A stretch of 64,000 nucleotides of DNA, from positions 248,001 through 312,000 of the forward strand of contig JAWNZC010000111.1 in NCBI GenBank assembly GCA_035771165.1, given 5' to 3'. Below are positions 35,046-45,560 of the stretch, in pieces; the stretch's first letter is position 1, and the number at the start of each line of letters is the position of its first letter. Made by a program: the position numbers and the translations under genes. The notes beneath the pieces are model-generated. The model saw nothing but the letters and a program-made list of their open reading frames with translations. It ran no database searches and was not told the DNA's origin. The stretch comes from Paragorgia papillata. Lineage: Eukaryota > Cnidaria > Anthozoa > Scleralcyonacea > Coralliidae.

Positions 35046-35571
35046 GTTTTAGACAAAAACAGCATTGACTAGTGATCATGTTACCCAAATAAGTAGGCAG
35101 ACACTCTTTGTTTTGAGACTTGATTTATATATTTTATATTAAGAGTTGATTTTATGGTATCCTAAAATCTTATCATGTACATAGTATATCATTACCTGTA
35201 AGATTTGATTTAATAGTATTCTAGTTACCATTGCCAGGGTCTAATGCACATTGTGTATATTATTGTCTATTGAGTATTGATATATAGACATGTAATAATT
35301 ATTGTCATTCAAGGGTGTCGCTAACCCACATTGATTGGGGGTTGCCCAACCAAATTTACAAATTGCACGAATTTTATTTACTATATAAATACTTTACAAC
35401 ACCAAATTTTGCCCAACTTTAATGCTTGAAACTGCCTATTTTTGCCAAACTTTTCTCCATTTTTGACTGACAATAACATTGAAATAGAGTTTTGAAGACT
35501 TGAATTATTTTATTGCCATGGCAACATTAACTGTTTTTACTTATGTTATTTGCTTATTTAAACCATTATTT
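35046..35571. other. Convergent 3' ends of the two transposon genes
   Basis: AT-rich spacer between the stop of the plus-strand gene and the stop of the minus-strand helicase, presumably holding both 3' untranslated regions. Nothing else seen. Confidence 0.4.
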
Positions 35572-37920
35572 TTAAGAAGTGTCCATATTATCTGGATCAA
35601 TACAACGGGATACATCATATGCTAGAATATTTACAACATTACTGCTATCCATGTCATCTTGATCAGACTGATCAAATTCACTCATTGCTCTACTTACATC
35701 TGATATGTTGGTTGTATCTTGAAGCAACAAGTTCATATCTGACTCATCTCTGATATCTTCCCACTCCGAGTCCACTGTACACTCTAACTCATCTTCAGTA
35801 ACCTCAAATAATTCCATGTCAAAAACCTCATTTAAAATTTCTAAAACTCTCCTTGCATACTCAGTTCGCCATATTTCCACACAGTTCTGTATGTCTGCGA
35901 TAGAGAATAATTTGAAACAATTTTGAATTACCTGTGAGATTTGAGGTTTCCCAAACTCAAAAAAAATATTTGGATATAATGCAGGTTTCAATGACTTATC
36001 CCTTAATTTATTGATATAAGCAATTAATTTCGATTTTAATAAAGCTTTTTGGTCATCATTGACCATCCTCCTTTTGTTGAATATGTACGTGCTGGCTTCT
36101 ATACCACCAGTTTCCAAGATCATAGTTGAAGAACATTTACCAGGTTGACCAGCACAGTAACAGTGTTTTGCACACATGTCACAACATTTGCACCCATGCA
36201 CAGTTATTTCATGTTGACCAGGGAAGTGCTTTAGGATTTCCTTTCTTCTGCATTGCTCGTTATCTATATAACCTCTCATATCATCAGCACAACGAGATGA
36301 TAAGAGTGTATTATACAGCAACACACAAGTGCTCTCTTGACCATCTCGTCCAGCTCTACCACATTCCTGAAGGTAACTTTCAACATTAGAAGATGGACCA
36401 AAATGAATCACTCTGTGAATAACTTTGCAATTGATGCCCATACCAAAAGCAATGGTGCAAATTAGAATGTGGATATGGCCATTCACATCAGCTATATTCT
36501 CTAGAATAAGATTCTTTACTGATTTTGGTGTGCCTGAATGAAACATCTGTACAAGGCAATCCTTTGGTGAATAACTTCTCTGGAGATATAAATCTCCACC
36601 CAATTCCAACTTAAAGACACACCATAAAATAGCACATTGTTTTCTTGTTTGGCAATAGATAATTGTTCTACAAGTTTGTTCTTTCTCAATCCGAACTTCT
36701 TTGATTATTTTGCTGAATACATCTACCAATGGCATGCTATTTTCCACGTATTGGTTAACATATCTCAAATTGGTACGCTCCAATGTATTCGTTGAGTTTA
36801 GTGCCAGAACATCAAATATCTTTCTCTTAGTGGTGATAGTGGCTGTTGCTGTGCAGACAATAAAATTTGTGGCACTGAACAGTGACCTCAGATCTCCCAG
36901 GTTCCCATACCATTTTCTAAAAGGAATAGGTTTTGATCCAGGTAATCCCCTACAAAATAAAGGTGAATATAAACATATATAAACCCTGATATGTTCAGTG
37001 CCAGGATTATAGGATACCTGTCCACTTTCGCTAATTGCATGTATGTTGATGGTTATTGGTTAGTTTCAGCATATTTTACAGCATCAAATTGGGGAAAGTT
37101 TATCATTTACAATTACCTCATTCCTTAACAAAATTCCATTCAAATTTCAATTAGACAACAACCAGCAAGTACATACAATATAGACATTATATTTAAAGAG
37201 ATTTTAGAGCATCTCGGTTTGTATTTCTACTTTTAAATGTGGTTTGAAAAGTGGACGGGTAATCTAGATATCAAACAGAACTTGATATTGTTGTGGTTTA
37301 TATTTGTCAGTGGTTTTATATATTTGTTAGCGAAATCGAGAAGAGTAGAAGACAGTGAGACAACCTTTTATAAATCGTTGGATTACCTGTAAAATAAAAT
37401 CTAAACAAACGTACCATTGACTGATGCAGTGGGCTTCGTCTACTGCGACAACGACACAATTCTCAATAAAATGCGATGATTGGAGCATTCTTTCCCATCG
37501 TTTCACACCAAGCATGGACTCTGGCGAAGCGTACACATGCGAATAAACACCATCTTCGATATCCCTTAAGACTTGCTCGTCCTGACCTTCGAATACAGCG
37601 GCGGCATTTACACCAATGGACTTCAAATAGGCAACTTGGTCAAGCATAAGGGATACCAATGGACATATGGTTATCCCGATGCTTGTTCCTATAACTATAA
37701 TCCAGTAAAAGATCAGTCAGGAGTGGAATGACTTGAAAGACCATAGATTTCCCATAGCCAGTGCCAGCACTAAAAAATATATTCTTTCCCAGAAAGAAAC
37801 TTTTAAGGGCATTTATTTGCTCTTCGTGAGATTGTCCACTCCAAAAAAACAGCAGATGATTTTAAGAGCACTTTCAAAAGGTTCAGCTTCGAGCTGCGAA
37901 GGGTCGACGACAGACGCCAT
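35572..37920 (-). pseudogene. RecQ-like SF2 DNA helicase encoded by the transposon, frameshifted
   Basis: Exon 1 starts at ATG 37920 (MASVVDPSQLEAEPFES) and ends at 37,415. It carries motif I (SAGTGYGKSMVFQ), motif Ia (ICPLVSLMLDQVAYL) and motif II (VVAVDEAHCISQW). The intron 36,950-37,414 has gtacgt and ttgtag ends and joins in phase (QW-G). Exon 2 (36,949-35,572) has motif III (FIVCTATATITTK), motif V (ILICTIAFGMGINCK) and motif VI (YLQECGRAGRDGQES), then a cysteine cluster (GCKCCDMCAKHC) like the RecQ zinc-binding region, and an acidic tail. ATP-driven 3'-5' unwinding is the family role; here it would serve transposition or repair at the excision site. Two one-base shifts (A run 37,843-37,849; near 37,700) break exon 1. 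Exon 2 is intact for over 450 codons. Confidence 0.78.
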
Positions 37921-38019
37921 TTTTAATCCCTGTGAATTCTTAGTAAAATGGTAAAATTAACATTAAACATGCATAATTAGCGATTGACCAATCAAGAGCC
38001 GTCCCAATTTTTGTTGGGA

Positions 38020-38110
38020 AATCCACGTGATCATACAAGCTTTCTCGCTCCAATGCGCAGACTCTACTCAAGTATCATCTTCCGGAAACGAGTAGAGTCT
38101 GCACGCAGGC
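38020..38110 (-). repeat. Right terminal inverted repeat of the Academ-like element
   Basis: 91 bp, the inverted partner of 30,331-30,419. ATA follows at 38,111-38,113, matching ATA at 30,328-30,330. Confidence 0.88.
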
Positions 38111-38254
38111 ATACGAGTGTAAGGTTTTCCAAGAGTGCTCAATACTTACACGTAGAGCAGATAGTTAACTTTGAGAATAGTTGCTACTCAGAATTTCACG
38201 CCTCTTGCGATCTTCAGGCAACAATGAATTATATATATATATATATGATATATT

Positions 38255-38530
38255 ATGTATGCTCCTCCACTTCGGTGTTGTTGAGCACTCTGTGAAGTTG
38301 CCGTGGGTACCTATTAGCGATAATGCAACGCTACGCTTGTGGAAGTTTGAGCACTCTGGGCCCATGCGCACTTCACGCTATCTGAATGTACTTAACCGAT
38401 GCTGTCCCAAATGCGGTTGTCACCGACGATCGCATGTGTATAAGTAATTAATGAAATTCATTCAGATTGTTCCAAGCTACACTGATGAGCTGTAGTACAG
38501 CGAAACACCGTGTCTGCAGATTGAACTATA
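38255..38530 (+). mobile_element. Single hammerhead-repeat unit (retrozyme-like), opposite orientation
   Basis: One complete unit of the same family as the array at 2,203-2,970, on the other strand and about 90 per cent alike by eye. Its 5' end (TATGTATGCTCCTCCACTTC) follows one AT tract and its 3' end (TTGAACTATA) runs into another. As a monomer with a single ribozyme, it would not excise a unit-length RNA by itself. Confidence 0.78.
38477..38519 (+). ncRNA. Hammerhead ribozyme, copy 4, with a stem I mismatch
   Basis: CUACA, CUGAUGA, stem II GCUGU-AGU-ACAGC, GAAA, stem III ACAC-C-GUGU, GUC, then UGCAG instead of UGUAG. The core is intact. The third pair of stem I is A against C, so cleavage may be weakened. 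The predicted cut lies after 38,514. Confidence 0.8.
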
Positions 38531-38532
38531 TG

Positions 38533-38588
38533 ATATATATATATATATATATATACAATATATTTGAAACTATCTAATATATATATAG
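38533..38588. repeat. AT-rich tract between two hammerhead elements
   Basis: Two (AT)n runs separated by ACAATATATTTGAAACTATC. The elements on either side point towards each other across it. Confidence 0.85.
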
Positions 38589-38591
38589 GTC

Positions 38592-38634
38592 GTCATTACA
38601 CTGTGTTTCATGCTTAAAGCAATCATCAGATGAC
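38592..38634 (-). ncRNA. Hammerhead ribozyme of a second, different family
   Basis: Minus strand: stem I GUCAU; core CUGAUGA; stem II UGCU-UUA-AGCA, with a U-U opposition next to the core; GAAA; tiny stem III ACAC-A-GUGU; cleavage triplet GUA (permitted NUH); stem I AUGAC (5 bp, perfect). The predicted cut lies between 38,597 and 38,596. The surrounding sequence shares nothing obvious with the 276-bp family, yet the architecture is the same. The body of the element would lie to the right (from 38,635); its far end could not be fixed. Confidence 0.72.
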
Positions 38635-39756
38635 TAACGGACTAACGATGTATCACTGAATTTAAATTTGGATACCGCCGCAGGGCGGTGTTAAATGTCT
38701 GGTGGTATTTCCTTGAAGTTACACAATAAGTGCTTGTTTACATGGCGACAACTTGATAAAAGTTAATTTATTTTGTTGAGTGAAGTGGCTGGGTTACACA
38801 CTCTCTCAGCATTTAGGCTCATTTCACTTAAAGTAAAAAAAAATTTGCACAAACAATTCTTGGAACAAATCCATTCCACCAACTCGCTCAATCCACCTTG
38901 TACTACAAACATATTTTAATTTCATTTTGTTTGAATCTGGGCAATATTTTAGAACATTTTCCACAAGGGGCCATTCCATTTAATGTCCACACACCCCCTA
39001 TGGAACCCTAAAGAAATTTTTTTTTTGCTTACCCCCTCAGAAACTTGTGATTTTCAGCCCTTGAAGACCCCTTGGAAATACTTATGGATGATGTCATCCT
39101 TAGTCCCAACCCCTCAGAAAGTTGTCATTTTGAGCAAGACCCCTCAGAAATTTGTCATTTTGAGCAAGACCCCTCAGAAAATTGCCTAAAATTAAGAATG
39201 AGTTTTTATGCTTTAAGTTTACAATTTTAAATAAATATAAATATTAAATACCCTTTAGCACTTAATAAAATAATTTATGATTTATATAAATTTTAATAAT
39301 GTAGTTAATAATTGTCTACATTAGATAATTTTAAGGTATTTCGATAATATAAAGATACCATAATTATCTGCAATAGATGTTGATTAATTTATTAATAAAA
39401 CTACCAGCTGTTCACCACACTGCATAGTAATTTACATTAATTGCAGTTCAAACTTTAGTATACAAAAATAAAACATGATTACAAAATATGTATAGTTCCT
39501 TGTATAATAAATAGCAAGAATTATTTCCCTTGTGAACTTACCTCAGTTGAACCTCAGTTGTACTTATCACTTGGAGTTGTCCCGAAGCCTGAGAACGAGG
39601 TTGCTTTTCTATAACTTCAATTCAAACAACAGGTTTTATGCAAGGTGGATACCTAATAAATTAATTTCTCTGTAAAACAAAGTTAACAGAAGAACTAATT
39701 TGCCGGGCACCTTCCCCCAAGCTGACATCAGAGAAGAATGATAGTACAGTTACATG
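38635..39756. other. AT-rich DNA with a short minisatellite, no gene seen
   Basis: The left part should include the body of the second hammerhead element. At about 39,110-39,185 a 35-bp unit (CCCCTCAGAAATTTGTCATT, TTGAGCAAGA) is repeated two to three times. The rest up to the satellite border is unstructured. Confidence 0.45.
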
Positions 39757-42335
39757 AAGGAAGATTATTCTGTTTAAAATCATCTTGTTACAGCAGCCAG
39801 ATGGTAGTTAGGAAGCTTATTCAGCTTAAATCATCTTGGTACAGCAGCCAGATAGGAGTTAGGAAGGTTATTCAGTTACAAAATTATCTTGGTACAGCAG
39901 CTGCCAGATGGAAGTTAGGAAGGTTATTCAGTTTTAAATCATCTTGGTACAGCAGCCAGATGGTAGTTAGGAGGGTTATTCAGCTTAAATCATCTTGGTA
40001 CGGCAGCCAGATAAGAGTTAGGGAGGTTATTCATTTAAAAATTATCTTGGTACAGCAGTCAGATGGAAGTTAGGAAGGTTATTCAGTTAAAAATCATCTT
40101 GGTACAGCAGTCAGATGGTGGTTATAGGAAGGTTATTCAGTTAAAAAATTATCTTGGTACAGCAGCCAGATGGTGGTTATAGGAAGGTTATTCAGTTAAA
40201 AATGATCTTGGTACAGCAGCCAGATGGAAGTTAGGAAGGTTATTCAGTTAAAAATCATCTTCGTACGTCAGCCGGATGGTAGTTAGGAATGTTATTCAGT
40301 TAAAAATTATCTTGGTACAGCAGTCAGATGGTGGGTATAGGAAGGTTATTCAGTTAAAAATTATCTTGGTACAGCAGCTGCCAGATGGTAGTTAGGAAGA
40401 TTATTCAGCTTAAATCACCTTGGTACAGCAGCCAGATGGTGGTTAGGAAGGTTATTCAGTTAAAAATTATCTTGGTACAGCAGCCAGATGGTAGTTAGGA
40501 AGGTTATTCAGTTAAAAATTATCTTGGTAGAGCAGCCAGATGAGAGTTAGGAAGGTTATTCAGTAAAAAATCATCTTGGTACAGGAGCCAGGTGGTGGTT
40601 ATAGGAAGGTTATTCAGTTAAAAAATTATCGTGGTACAGCAGCCAGATGGTGGTTAGGAAGGTTATTCAGTTAAAAATTATCTTGGTACAGCAGCCAGAT
40701 GGAAGTTTGGAAGGTTATTCAGTTAAAAATTATCTTGGTACAGCAGCCAGATGGTGGTTAGGAAGGTTATTCAGTTAAAAATCATCTTGGTACAGCAGCC
40801 AGATGGTGGTTAGGAAGGTTATTCAGTTAAAAATTATCTTGGTACAGCAGCCAGATGGTGGTTAGGAAGGTTATTCAGTTAAAAATTATCTTGGTACAGC
40901 AGCCAGATGGAAGTTAGGAAGGTTATTCAGTTAAAAATTATCTTGGTACAGCAGCCAGATGAGAGTTAGGAAGGTTATTCAGTAAAAACATCTTGGTACA
41001 GCAGCCAGATGGAAGTTAGGAAGGTTATTCAGTTAAAATCATCTTGGTACAGCAGCCAGGTGGAAGTTAGGAAGGTTATTCAGTTAAAAATCATCTTGGT
41101 AGAGCAGCCAGATGGTGGTTAGGAAGGTTATTCAGTTAAAAATTATCTTGGTACAGCAGCCAGATGGAAGTTAGGAAGGTTATTCAGTTAAAAATTACCT
41201 TGGTACAGCAGCCAGATGGTGGTTAGGAAGGTTATTCAGTTAAAAATTACCTTTGTACAGCAGCCAGATGGTGATTAGGAAGGTTATTCAGTTAAAAATC
41301 ATCTTGGTACAGCAGCCAGATGGTGGTTAGGAAGGTTATTCAGTTAAAAATTATCTTGGTACAGCAGCCAGATGGTAGTTAGGAAGGTTATTCAGTTAAA
41401 AATTATCTTGGTACAGCAGCCAGGTGGAAGTTAGGAAGGTTATTCAGTTAAAAATCATCTTGGTAGAGCAGCCAGAGGGTGGTTAGGAAGGTTATTCAGT
41501 TAAAAATTATCTTGGTACAGCAGCCAGATGGAAGTTAGGAAGGTTATTCAGTTAAAAATTACCTTGGTACAGGAGCCAGATGGTGGTTAGGAAGGTTATT
41601 CAGTTAAAAATTACCTTTGTACAGCAGCCAGATGGTGATTAGGAAGGTTATTCAGTTAAAAATCATCTTGGTACAGCAGCCAGATGGTGGTTAGGAAGGT
41701 TATTCAGTTAAAAATTATCTTGGTACAGCAGCCAGATGGTAGTTAGGAAGGTTATTCAGTTAAAAATTATCTTGGTACAGCAGCCAGATGAGAGTTAGGA
41801 AGGTTATTCAGTAAAAAATTACCTTGGTACAGCAGCCAGATGGTGGTTAGGAAGGTTATTCAGTTAAAAATTATCTTGGTACAGCAGCCAGATGGAAGTT
41901 AGGAAGGTTATTCAGTTAAAAATTACCTTGGTACAGCAGCCAGATGGTGGTTAGGAAGGTTATTCAGTTAAAAATTACCTTGGTACAGCGGCCAGATGGT
42001 GATTAGGAAGGTTATTCAGTTAAAAATCATCTTGGTACAGCAGCCAGATGGTGGTTAGGAAGGTTATTCAGTTAAAAATTATCTTGGTACAGCAGCCAGA
42101 TGGTAGTTAGGAAGGTTATTCAGTTAAAAATTATCTTGGTACAGCAGCCAGATGAGAGTTAGGAAGGTTATTCAGTAAAAAATTACCTTGGTACAGCAGC
42201 CAGATGGTGGTTAGGAAGGTTATTCAGTTAAAAATCATCTTGGTACAGCAGCCAGATGGTGGTTAGCAAGGTTATTCAGTTAAAAATTATCTTGGTACAG
42301 CAGCCAGATGGAAGTTAGGAAGGTTGTGACCGGCA

Positions 42336-42805
42336 TCGAATGCCTATCCCCAGACATTATAACCGAGTCTAATTAATTAGTTAATGTTACTTTAAATAAT
42401 CTAATTAGTTGCGCAATTAGTTCGCGAGCTTATAGTATCGCCCAAAGCGCATGTTTGTTTAGTTGGGTTTTAGTCGTCAGTCGTGAAAGGGGAGCTAAGT
42501 TTTCATCTAAGTGTGCGAAGTGTTCAGAATCCTTGTAATCGAATTGGAGTTTGTTGGAAGAATCATCTGGTCGCGGGATTATTATGTAAGTTTATAAGTT
42601 ATTAGTTTACAAATTCATTCGTCTTTACAGCAGTATTTTACTTAGTTATGAAATAGTTATTTCAAAGGTCATTTAGTAATCATTTACCTCTAATGTATTG
42701 TAAGTAAAGCTTAGTTTTTATTTGTAAATGATGGAGTCGTTATAAATAAACGAGTGATCGGAGTTCCGTTTTTTACGTGTTTTCGGATTGTCAAGTCGTC
42801 GAAAA
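42336..42805 (+). other. 470-bp non-satellite insert, possible solo LTR
   Basis: The satellite stops at GGAAGGT and resumes at AAAATTACTTGG. Between lies unique sequence that starts TGTGACCGGCATCG and includes TATAAATAAACGAG near 42,740 (TATA- and polyadenylation-like) and GTAAG words. TG at the start and a possible TTGTCA end near 42,790 suggest a solo LTR, but no clean target duplication is present, and about 8 bases of the satellite unit are missing. A captured piece of gene is equally possible. Confidence 0.35.
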
Positions 42806-45560
42806 TTACTTGGTACAGCAGCCAGATTGTAGTTAGGAAGGTTATTCAGTTGGGGTTATTCAGTTGGAAGGTTATTCAGTTAAAAAATTATCTTGGTACA
42901 GCAGCCAGATGGAAGTTAGGAAGGTTATTCAGTTAAAAATCGTCTTGGTACAGCAGCCAGATGGTGGTTAGGAAGGTTATTCAGTTATGAGATGGTAGTT
43001 AGGAATTCTTAGGATTCAGTTAAAAATTATCTTGGTACAGCAGCCAGGAAGGTTATTCAGTTAAAAATCATCTTGGTACAGCAGCCAGATGGTGGTTAGG
43101 AAGGTTATTCAGTTAAAAAATTATCTTGGTACAGCAGCCAGATGGTGGTTAGGAAGGTTATTCAGTTAAAAAATTATCTGGTACAGCAGCCAGATGGTGG
43201 AAAGGTTATTCAGTTAAAAATTATCTTGGTACAGCAGCAGCCAGTTATTCAGTTAATCTCTTACAGCAGCCAGATGGTGTTATTCAGTTATTGGTACAGC
43301 AGCGCCAGATGGTGGTTAGGAAGGTTATTCAGTTATCTTGGTACAGCAGCCAGATGGTGGTTAGGAAGGTTATTCAGTTAAAAATTATCTTGGTACCAGC
43401 CAGATGGAAGTTAGGAAGGTTATTCAGTTAAAAATCTTGGTACAGCAGCCAGATGGTGGTTAGGAAGGTTATTCAGTTAAAAATTACCTTGGTACAGCAG
43501 CCAGATGGTGGTTAGGAAGGTTATTCAGTTAAAAATCATCAGCCAGATGGTGGGAAGGTTATTCAGTTAAAAATTATCTTGGTACAGCAGCCAGATGGTG
43601 TTAGGAAGGTTATTCAGTAAAAAATTATCTTGGTACAGCAGCAGATATTCAGTTAAAGCAGCCAGGAAGGAAGTTATTCAGTTATCTTGGTACAGCAGCC
43701 AGATGGTGGTTAGGAAGGTTATTCAGTTAAAAATTACCTTGGTACAGCAGCCAGATGGTGGTTAGGAAGGTTATTCAGTTAAAAATTATCTTGGTACAGC
43801 AGCCAGATGGTTAGGAAGGTTATTCAGTTAAAAATTATCTTGGTACAGCAGCCAGATGGTGGTTAGGAAGGTTATTCAGTTAAAAATTATCTTGGTACAG
43901 CAGCCAGAAGGTATATCAGTTAAAAATTATCTTGGTACAGCAGCCAGATGGTAGTTAGGAAGGTTATTCAGTTAAAAATTACCTTGGTACAGCAGCCAGA
44001 TGGTGGTTAGGAAGGTTATTCAGTTGGTACAGCAGCCAGATGGTGGTTAGGAAGGTTTATTCAGTTAAAAAATTATCTTGGTACAGCAGCCAGATGGTGG
44101 ATTAGCAGCCAGTGGAAGGTTATTCAGTTAAAAATTATCTTGGTACAGCAGCCAGATGGTGGTTAGGAAGGTTATTCAGTTAAAAATTATCTTGGTACAG
44201 CAGCCAGATGGTGGTTAGGAAGGTTATTCAGTTAAAAATTATCTTGGTACAGCAGCCAGATGGTAGTTAGGAAGGTTATTCAGTTAAAAATTATCTTGGT
44301 ACAGCAGCCAGATGGTGGTTAGGAAGGTTATTCAGTTATTGGTACAGCAGCCAGATGGTGGTTAGGAAGGTTATTCAGTTAAAAATTATCTTGGTACAGC
44401 AGCCAGATGGTGGTTAGGAAGGTTATTCAGTTAAAAATTATCTTGGTACAGCAGCCAGATGGTGGTTAGGAAGGTTATTCAGTTTTGGTACAGATAGGTT
44501 ATTCAGTCTTATACAGCTTGGTGAGTTAGGAAGGTTATTCAGTTATCTTGGTACAGCAGCCAGATAGTTATTATCTTGGTACAGCAGCCAGATGGTGGTT
44601 AGGAAGGTTATTCAGTTAAAATTATCTTGGTACAGCAGCCAGATGGTGGTTAGGAAGGTTATTCAGTTAAAAATTATCTTGGTACAGCAGCCAGATGGTG
44701 GTTAGGAAGGTTTTCGAAGGTTATTCAGTTAAAATCTTGGTACAGCAGCCAGATGGTGGTTAGGAAGGTTATTCAGTTAAAAATTATCTTGTACAGCAGC
44801 CAGATGGTTAGGAAGGTTATTCAGTTAAAAAATTATCTTGGTACAGCAGCCAGATGGTAAGAAGGTTATTCAGTTATTCTTGGTACAGCAGCCAGATGGA
44901 AGTTAGGAAGGTTATTCAGTTAAAAAATCATCTTGGTACAGCAGCCAGATGGAAGTTACGAAGGTTATTCAGTTAAAAAATCATTCTTGGTACAGCAGCC
45001 AGATGGTGGTTAGGAAGGTTTCAGCCAGGTAGCAGTTAGGAAGGTTATTCAGTTATTCAGTTAAAAATCTTGGTACAGCAGCCAGATGGTGGTTAGGAAG
45101 GTTATTCAGTTAAAAATCATCTTGGTACAGCAGATGGTGGTTAGGGAAGGTTATTCAGTTATCTTGGTACAGCAGCCAGATGGTAGTTAGGAAGGTTATC
45201 AGTTAAAAAATTATTGTTGGTACAGTTAGGAAGGTTATTCAGTTAAAAATTATCTTGGTACAGCAGCGGTGGTTAGAAGGTTATTCAGTTAAAAATTATC
45301 TTGGTACAGCAGCCAGATGGTGGTTAGGAAGGTTATTCAGTAAAAAATTACCTTGGTACAGCAGCCAGATGGTGGTTAGGAAGGTTATTCAGTTAAAAAT
45401 CATCTTGGTACAGCAGCCAGATGGTGGTTAGGAAGGTTATTCAGTTAAAAATTATCTTGGTACAGCAGCCAGATGGTGGTTAGGAAGGTTATTCAGTTAA
45501 AAATTATCTTGGTACAGCAGCCAGGAAGGTCAGCCAGATGAGAGTTAGGAAGGTTATTCA
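42806..45560 (+). repeat. Disordered block of the satellite
   Basis: Unlike the rest of the array, units here are often truncated or fused (for example GTTATTCAGTTGGGGTTATTC, units missing 8-35 bases, isolated TTGGTACAG fragments). Joints lie mostly in the short repeated words TTATTCAGTT, CAGCAGCCAG and GGAAGGTT. From about 45,560 the units become regular again. Confidence 0.8.

Larger units (their letters stand above)
30331..38110. mobile_element. 7.78-kb Academ-like DNA transposon with zinc-finger and helicase genes
   Basis: Inverted copies of about 90 bp close the element (30,331-30,419 and 38,020-38,110), each starting GCCTGCGTGCAGACTCTACT from the outside. They differ only by a 2-bp gap and a base or two. 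ATA stands directly outside both ends, a 3-bp target duplication. Inside are two convergent genes: a plus-strand DUF6589-type protein (30,514-35,045) and a minus-strand RecQ-like helicase (37,920-35,572). As I recall, Academ transposons make 3-4 bp duplications, and one lineage carries an SF2 helicase; this matches. Both genes have stops or frameshifts, so this copy is probably inactive, although the well-preserved ends suggest modest age. The superfamily assignment is an inference from architecture. Confidence 0.7.

Noticed and set aside
35572..37920. Host RecQ/BLM helicase gene
   Set aside because: The gene lies wholly inside terminal inverted repeats with a target duplication, next to a transposon-type gene.
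39738..43381. Open frames of 60-111 codons within the satellite
   Set aside because: They arise by chance in variant 52-bp units (52 is not a multiple of 3) and share no conserved product.
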